The notes beneath the pieces are model-generated. The model was not told where the DNA came from and did no database searches. It saw only the letters and a program-made list of their open reading frames with translations. Source: Nilaparvata lugens (lineage: Eukaryota; Arthropoda; Insecta; Hemiptera; Delphacidae). From it: a DNA stretch of 64,000 bases. The position numbers and the translations under genes were made by a program. The stretch covers positions 53,244,630 to 53,308,629 of the forward strand of contig NC_052505.1 of assembly GCF_014356525.2 (NCBI RefSeq), read 5' to 3'. Positions 58,391 through 64,000 of the stretch are shown here, one piece after another (within the stretch, counting starts at the first letter, position 1; each line of letters starts with the position of its first letter).

Positions 58391-59477
58391 TTATACTGGA
58401 AGAATAAACAGGGACTTCTGTCACTATTTCTAACATATTTTCGGAAAATTTTGGCGAACTTCGATACAAAACAAAAATACTCCTTCCCTTAAATATCCCT
58501 TGGAAAATTGAAGTGACAGTAATTTATAATTTATCATTTGATTGTCCTGCCACTACCGTGTATAATTCAAGTTTGAAATAAACCATTGAACTGGTTATAT
58601 TGAGACATTCCCAATTCTCACAACTAAGGTAATTATTTAAAAAATAATTGTGTATCATTGAACCAATGAAAGAATACCAAGAGTAACTTCATTTGAATAT
58701 TTCTATTTTTCATCATTGTTCTGTGATGTAATATGTTATGGAAAGTTCAACCAAACTGTACTTTCCAAGGTCATGTAAGGTTGATTGTATCAAGTATTTC
58801 ATGAGAAAATTATAATTAATTTGAACTACTGGACTGATTACCTTGAAATTTCGCATTCTCAATTTACCAAGGATGGTTATATCAGAAGGTCAGGAATGCC
58901 GTTTAAGATTTAAAAAGACTAAAAGGTTTAAAATTTCAGAAGGTCAAGTCTTCAATCAGGCCCTTGTGGCCCTTGTTGCCTTGTGGCCCTTGTCATGAAT
59001 AATTATCAACAAATTATATGACGTAGGTAATAGACTCTCAACCTTTTTTGTGTTGTTTAAAGCATGATCCTCTTGGAAAACAGGCCTATTGTCATGGAAT
59101 TTGTTGACTGGATGAACGATATTGATGTGCTTTAGAGTTTGTCACACAATTTTGCTCAACTTAATAGCCCAACAAAACGCTTTTAACTGAGCTAACAAAG
59201 TCCATTACCCCTGGTAACACAGCTTAAAGCCTACAAACATGAAGCTTAAACTCCACTCCACTAATCGAAGCTTAGAGTCCCTAATCAAGCTGTTTTCTAC
59301 AATCAGCCATTCACTGGGTTATCAGGCTGATGCCAATCTAACAACCTTGGCAGTCTAGTAAGTAGGAATGAAAAACTCACACAATTTCAATGGGAGTAGC
59401 CATGGAGTACTCATAGGAGAATTCATGATGATATTCACTTTGGGAGATGAAAATCGATACATTGATTATAACTGGAA

Positions 59478-59667
59478 AAATCTGGTGTGGCGCACTCACA
59501 CAACATTCCTTGCCGGTATAAAAATTTTCCTTTTTGTATTTGAATGTAATATCGTGTGTCTCCATCTGAATTTCTTGAATTTCGAGCTTATTTTCGATTT
59601 AGGTAAAAATGATACAGGTCATTGAGCAATACTTTCCTCACCAATGGTAATAGGGCAAGGAAAGTGA
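59478..59667 (-). repeat. dispersed noncoding repeat, internally deleted inverted copy 3
   Basis: Starts AATCTGGTGTGGCGCACTCA and ends GGTAATAGGGCAAGGAAAGT, the reverse complement of the two ends of the family. Only about 190 bp remain, with CGAAATTCAAGAAATTCAGA-like internal sequence, so the centre is deleted. A palindrome-like CTTTCCTCACC / GGGCAAGGAAAG stem is kept. Confidence 0.7.
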
Positions 59668-61267
59668 AAAAATACTATCATGATTGAATTAATTTTGAAG
59701 TTGAAAATCGATAAATCGATCATAATAATTGAGAAAAAAATACTATCAATGGAATTTTCAAACTAGTTTCGATTCAACAAAATATATGGATGAGTAGAGA
59801 TACTATTCAATAGCTTGGAAGAATCCTCTTGCTTTTTTATTTTCAGTAGTTTAGTTCAACACTATGAACTTTGAACTTTATTTTCCAAAAAACATTACAA
59901 ACAAAGAAAACGAAAAACAATAAGGGAACCTACTTATTGTATTGGCAGGTTGATGCTAAATGTAGCTATATATTTGAAGTTCATTAATAAGAAAGTAACA
60001 TTGCTGATAGAATAAATATAATGTCTATTATAAATAATTACGGGTAATATTTGAGGGAACCTGCATAGGTTTAAAACCTGTGCGCAGATAGCACAAGCAA
60101 AATTCAATTTTGCTTGCTTGGTAACAATGAAACTTGGCAAAAACGGAAATTATTGATTGGGAATTCATTATGGAAATCAGAGAATGTTATTGACTTTTAT
60201 TAGTGTATTAGTTACTCAAGAACTAGCAATAGTTTGAAATGTTTCCCATTGACAATCCCCGAAATCAATAAGGACCCAAGACGTTAATCACTTCGAATAC
60301 TTCTATTTTACTCAATCCAATCACTCTAATGAATTTTTCTATTGCATCCTTGATAATAACTAGGTTTGGTTGAAAACGATTATCTGAACTTCGGAATTGA
60401 ACTTTCAGTTGCAAATAAAGATTTGCACTTAAATTCATCTGCTGAATAGAACAAACTAGTTGTTGAGTGATATTCAGTAGAATGCTTATTGATCTCCAGA
60501 GAAATCTTGTGCATAGTGTATTTAACGAAACGATAAAGTGATATAAACCAAAAATTCAATTTGATGAAACTTTCAACTTTGAAAGACTTGATGTTCATCT
60601 CTTACATTCCCACTTCCATTAAGCAAAAAAAAGAAAAAATGCAATTGATTATATAATGTTTTTTTGAATTTGTGTTTAACACTATTATAAAAATGTGTAT
60701 CCATCTTGATTGTTTTATCAACGTCTTTCATATAATTCAATTTTTCCGTTGAATACTCTATACACGGTGACTACTACCGTGGAACAGATGTATTGCTTAA
60801 TACTCATGCTACTATACTAAAAGTTGAACATTGCGCACAAAGTAATAGAATTTCAGTATTTCACTCCTCAGTATTCCCTCTCAATTTTCCTCAATAGTAC
60901 ACATTGCATATTATAATAATATTCTTCCTATCAATATTCCTAAAGTTCTACAGCATTCCAGTAAACAGTTATAAATCCAACTAGAATACAAATTCATAAT
61001 CTCGTAACTTTGTTGAATAGTCAACCACAGCAGTTTCAAGGCTTGAGTTTTAACATATCACTCATGATAAATTTGGGATCTAGAGAGGTTCAATTTCGAG
61101 TTGAACGTTTTGAAATATCAGTACGGATAGATAATTTCGGAGATCACTCACAGCTTTATCGCCTCGAAGGTGATCACAATTTCAGCAATTGTGATATTCT
61201 CGAGTTCTCATATTCGAAAATGTTCAAGAACAGTCTGCAAAAAATAATTATTGAAATAATTACTCAC
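59668..61267. other. intron sequence, no gene recognised
   Basis: AT-rich; no coding frame or repeat with a partner in the window was recognised. Confidence 0.4.
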
Positions 61268-61467
61268 AGCTTTATCACCCAGATGCTCGACACGACAATG
61301 CAGGAAGGCTGATTGTCCTACAGCTGTGGTCACATTGCGTGGCACATTCAAGTCGAAGTAGGGGAACAAACTGCCGCTTCCTCCCACCACTGTACTCGAG
61401 TTGGTGGCTGAGCCCCCCCAGGGGTCCGAGTTGTCCCCGTGCGAGCTTGAGTCTATGTGCGCTCCAC
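61268..61467 (-). CDS. dpr: dpr exon: N-terminal linker and first half of Ig1
   Basis: Reading on the minus strand, a TTTCAG acceptor is followed by 200 nt that end at a GCT|GTGAGT donor. The frame needs one nucleotide from an upstream exon, so the exon is internal and the ATG at 61477 in the same frame lies in the intron. It codes a Gly/Ser-rich stretch of about 34 residues, then the FPYFD start of Ig1, VPRNVTTAVGQSAFLHC with the first Ig cysteine (partial residue 58) and RVEHLGDKA. Possible N-glycosylation sites are NSS (23-25) and NVT (45-47). The next exon continues directly with VSWIRKRD, which is the usual splice position in dpr genes. Confidence 0.95.
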
Positions 61468-62399
61468 CTGAAATCAAACCAAATCAATCTCGATTAGGAA
61501 AAAATATAATAGAATACAGAATAGATTCGGAATCAAATCAATGATGAGATAAAAGATGATATAATTATATTATGGAATCAGAATGGAAGCAGTAGATGTC
61601 CATGCTCATGAAAACATGAATTTTTCCAACTAGAAGTTCTGTGAACAGTTGTAGACCTCATGAAGTTTTCTCATCCACAAGCATCTGATGTCACCTGTCC
61701 TTGTTGATTGATTTGAATCACAATATTTACAGTTGAATTATAATTCACTCTTAAAAACTGTTATTTGTCTTCTCCAAGATCAAAAACTCACTTATGTTAA
61801 TAAACTCAGTTCACGTTCGCATTTGTATCCCATATGCTATTTTATCCAGTTCTGTGATAATCTTCCTCTCCATCTGATGGAAATATTTTCAACTATTTTA
61901 AAATTAATTTCCTTCTATCAAGAATATTATAATTTATTCAGCATTATTCAGTTCATTCAATCAATTCTTATTTCATTCACAATCACCTATCAAACTTGTT
62001 TCTCAAATGTGAGAATATTGATACTGATGAGCACGCATCATGAAGAATATTGAAACCCTACCTTATAGAAAAAAGACAAGGCCAGACATCTGTGTAATGC
62101 ATGCAATGAATAATCCACTTGCCAGCTGATTTATTATGAATCATTCTATAGTCTGATTGATCCAATCTTCAAAGTGGATGATATATTTATAGTGATATCA
62201 GAGTATGGAGGAATTCCTTCTCTTTCCATATTATCCTTAAAATGAAAAAGTTAAAAAAACCGTATGTATAAATCGACGCGCAGTTGGAAAAGGAATATTC
62301 CTGCCAAATCTCATCGAATTCTATCAATAATCGCTTTACATACAGACAGACAAAAGAAAATCCGAGTTACAACATAGACCTCACTACGTTCGGTCAACT

Positions 62400-63550
62400 A
62401 TCAACATTCTAAGAATCATTCCCTCTCCTCTTCGTCGCTTACACTTCCATGTCACTCTCCTCCTTTGAGTTTTCCCTCCTACTCACTATCTAACCACTTT
62501 TTACCACAAACATCCCAAAAGCATCGTCAAGTTCCTGTTTCCTCCTTTGACCTCCTTCCTCCCCACCTTCTCATCACCACCACTCCCCCTTCTCCGGCAT
62601 CTTCCCCTCCAATTCCTTCTCTATCACACACTCTCTCTCTTTTCACAACTTCTCTCCTTGCACACGTCAAACATAGAGAACATCGCTTTTAACTGGGAAA
62701 GTGATGGACGACTCTGCTCTGCTACCACTCCACTAGGCTCTGCTGCTGCTGCTGCTGCTGCTGTATTGTGTCACTTCTTTGTTTATGTTTCAACTTTCCA
62801 ACCGTCGTGCTTTCAGCTTTTCACTTCTTCTCCATCACCTCCTCCTCTACTTCTCTATCATTTTCCTTTTATCTTCTTCTACTGCTTCTTATTCTCCTTG
62901 TAATTCTTTTTCTCTCATTTTCTTCAGATACTCTCCTTCTTTTCTACTTCTTTGTCCACTTTGACTTCTTTTGTTCGTGTTTCATTCCCTTCTTCTTTGC
63001 ATTTTGTTCCTTTCTTCAATTCCCTTATCTTTTTTATTCACAAAAAAAATTTCAACTTTTCCTCCTCACTCATTAGTTTCCCTTGTTCTTTCCTTTAGTA
63101 CTTTCTCCTTCACCCCTTCTCCTCTCATTCCTTATTACTCTATTCATTCTCAGGATATACAAACTTCTTATCCTCTTCTGATTCACCGTGAATTTATTAC
63201 TCCTTAATTCCCTCTGTTCACATCCTTTCCATTTCTCCCACTCAACAACTCCTTTTTTTCTTTTCTTTCCTATCCTGGATAGTCTTCTCCATCTTCTTAT
63301 TACACTCCTCCTATCACTTATCACCATTTCTCATATTTCACTTGTTGTTCTTCTCTCCTCCATACTTCTTCATTTTCCTCTCCTTCTTATCCTTATGTTT
63401 TTCATTCGTATTCCTCTTCTCTTTCATCGTCTTCTCCTCCCCACCCTGAATCATCTCCCCAACTCCTTCTCTCCCCCCACCAACTCCTTATACCTCTCCT
63501 TCATCATCTTTCATTTTGCTGTTGAGTTTCAAAAGAAGCGTCTTCCTCGT
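62400..63550 (+). repeat. polypyrimidine (C+T) tract of about 1.1 kb
   Basis: The plus strand is strongly enriched in C and T (CTTCTC, TTCCTC words) for over a kilobase, interrupted by the (CTG)8 run and a short mixed segment near 62680-62760. The dpr-sense strand is therefore purine-rich. Many long Leu/Ser/Phe-rich plus-strand frames arise from this bias and are not genes. Confidence 0.85.
62740..62763 (+). repeat. (CTG)8 / (CAG)8 triplet run
   Basis: Eight uninterrupted CTG triplets; CAG on the dpr-sense strand. It lies inside the pyrimidine-rich region upstream of the first recognised dpr exon. Whether it is transcribed is unknown. Confidence 0.95.
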
Positions 63551-64000
63551 TGAGAAGCGAGCGAGGGCAAGTGGCAGCTAGCAAGGGCACTTTCACTTTT
63601 AAACAAGAAAGCCACTCAGAAGCTAGTAGCCCGACTCTGATTTTATTATCTCACGTTCGCATTTCACCTGAAACTGTTTTCGTCAACTGCTAAGTGGGTG
63701 TCGCTCTACATTCACAAACGTTTTCCTTCCATAAATCATAGCAGCGAACGTTCTTACAATTTGTTTTACATTATTCTCATAAACAAGTCATCGTTCGTTA
63801 CATTAGAAAAAGAGTGAAGTTCACGTGTGCGCAGAGCATTTTCCTCCTTAATCAAACGTCAATTGATCGAATGAAGGAAGAAATCTTGACAATTATATAG
63901 AGGAACTTTTTCGTGAGATATTCCCCAGAACAGATTTTATTAACTCCAATTTTGATGCTTAACAATCAATAAAAGCAACAATTATAACGATTTCTTGACT

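Larger units (their letters stand above)
20179..61467 (-). other. dpr: dpr-family gene, 3' part of the transcription unit (four coding exons seen)
   Basis: Four minus-strand exons join in frame to a 274-residue C-terminal portion of a Dpr protein: exon phases are 1/0, 0/1, 1/1 and 1/stop, each with AG acceptor and GT donor. Introns are about 11.65 kb, 24.15 kb and 4.66 kb. Dpr proteins are cell-surface two-Ig molecules of neurons; in Drosophila they bind DIP partners to specify synaptic connections. The assembled part has Ig1 cysteines at residues 58 and 120, Ig2 cysteines at 161 and 221, and the family hallmarks PYFD, VSWIRKRDLHILT, TYTSDQRF, DSGIYECQ and GEHPAAMQH. Wording of these motifs is closest to the Dpr1-5 type, as I remember it. 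The introns are filled with mobile elements, all noted separately. The first coding exon is not identified. The family call is near certain; the paralogue is not settled. Confidence 0.93.
61468..64000 (-). other. dpr upstream region (intron and/or 5' flank), first exon not found
   Basis: The phase-1 start of the exon at 61467 requires at least one more coding exon upstream, with the signal peptide. I searched the minus strand here and found no convincing Met plus hydrophobic segment ending in a phase-1 donor. The stretch contains a (CTG)8 run at 62740-62763, a long polypyrimidine tract (62400-63550) and a less AT-rich, CpG-containing segment at about 63530-63860 that could be 5' UTR or promoter, but nothing decides this. 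Confidence 0.5.

Noticed and set aside
61477..61487. Methionine codons just upstream of the dpr Ig1 exon as translation start
   Set aside because: They lie before a clear TTTCAG acceptor, give no signal peptide and are better explained as intron sequence.
62465..63553. Several overlapping plus-strand frames of 75-121 codons
   Set aside because: All arise from the polypyrimidine tract (Ser/Leu/Phe/Pro codons only); no domain and mutually overlapping.
1..64000. tRNA, rRNA, snRNA or bacterial-type gene clusters
   Set aside because: No T-arm consensus in a cloverleaf context, no conserved rRNA or U6-type stretch and no operon-like gene arrangement was seen by reading both strands.

Overview
The window is typical AT-rich, repeat-laden insect nuclear DNA. 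The only host gene I can support is one member of the dpr (defective proboscis extension response) immunoglobulin family, on the minus strand. Its last four coding exons lie at 61467-61268, 49615-49405, 25250-24951 and 20291-20179. All junctions have AG acceptors and GT donors and the phases agree, giving 274 residues that run from the extracellular N-terminal part through two Ig domains to a hydrophobic C-terminal tail and a stop. The signal-peptide exon(s) and promoter are not identified and lie upstream of 61467 or outside the window. dpr genes are arthropod/protostome neuronal recognition genes. The AT-rich, transposon-dense introns and the mix of elements (RTE and Jockey/CR1-like LINEs, long-TIR IS630/Tc1-mariner-like elements with a DUF4817-like N-terminus, a piggyBac remnant, many MITEs) would suit a hemipteran such as a planthopper, but that placement is inference.

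Layout: 1-20178 lies downstream of dpr and consists of mobile and repetitive DNA. It holds a 5'-truncated LINE on the minus strand (about 1737-3160), a pair of diverged inverted arms (3420-5640 and 9460-11900) enclosing other repeats, GC-rich 140-bp tandem arrays at 7480-7860 and 11940-12838, a 1-kb TIR element carrying a GGA satellite inserted in the second array (12841-13837), an inverted-repeat element (14565-14756) and a LINE with a short simple tail (16420-17711). 20179-61467 is the dpr transcription unit seen so far, with introns of 4.7, 24.2 and 11.7 kb. The 24-kb intron holds a 3.85-kb tandem duplication (27417-35125), an RTE copy inserted in another repeat (36776-38879), a nest of a long-TIR transposon and a piggyBac remnant in an older repeat (about 42286-45850), and a nearly full-length RTE reverse transcriptase copy (46349-48553). 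The 11.7-kb intron holds a second long-TIR transposon (49718-51827) and smaller MITEs. 61468-64000 is dpr upstream sequence with a 1.1-kb strand-biased polypyrimidine tract.

No bacterial-type operon, CRISPR array, rRNA, tRNA or defence system was seen. The more interesting features are the layered insertions (several with readable target-site duplications and, in one case, an empty-site homologue in the same window), a microhomology-flanked tandem duplication, and the unusually long terminal inverted repeats of the two transposase-bearing elements.
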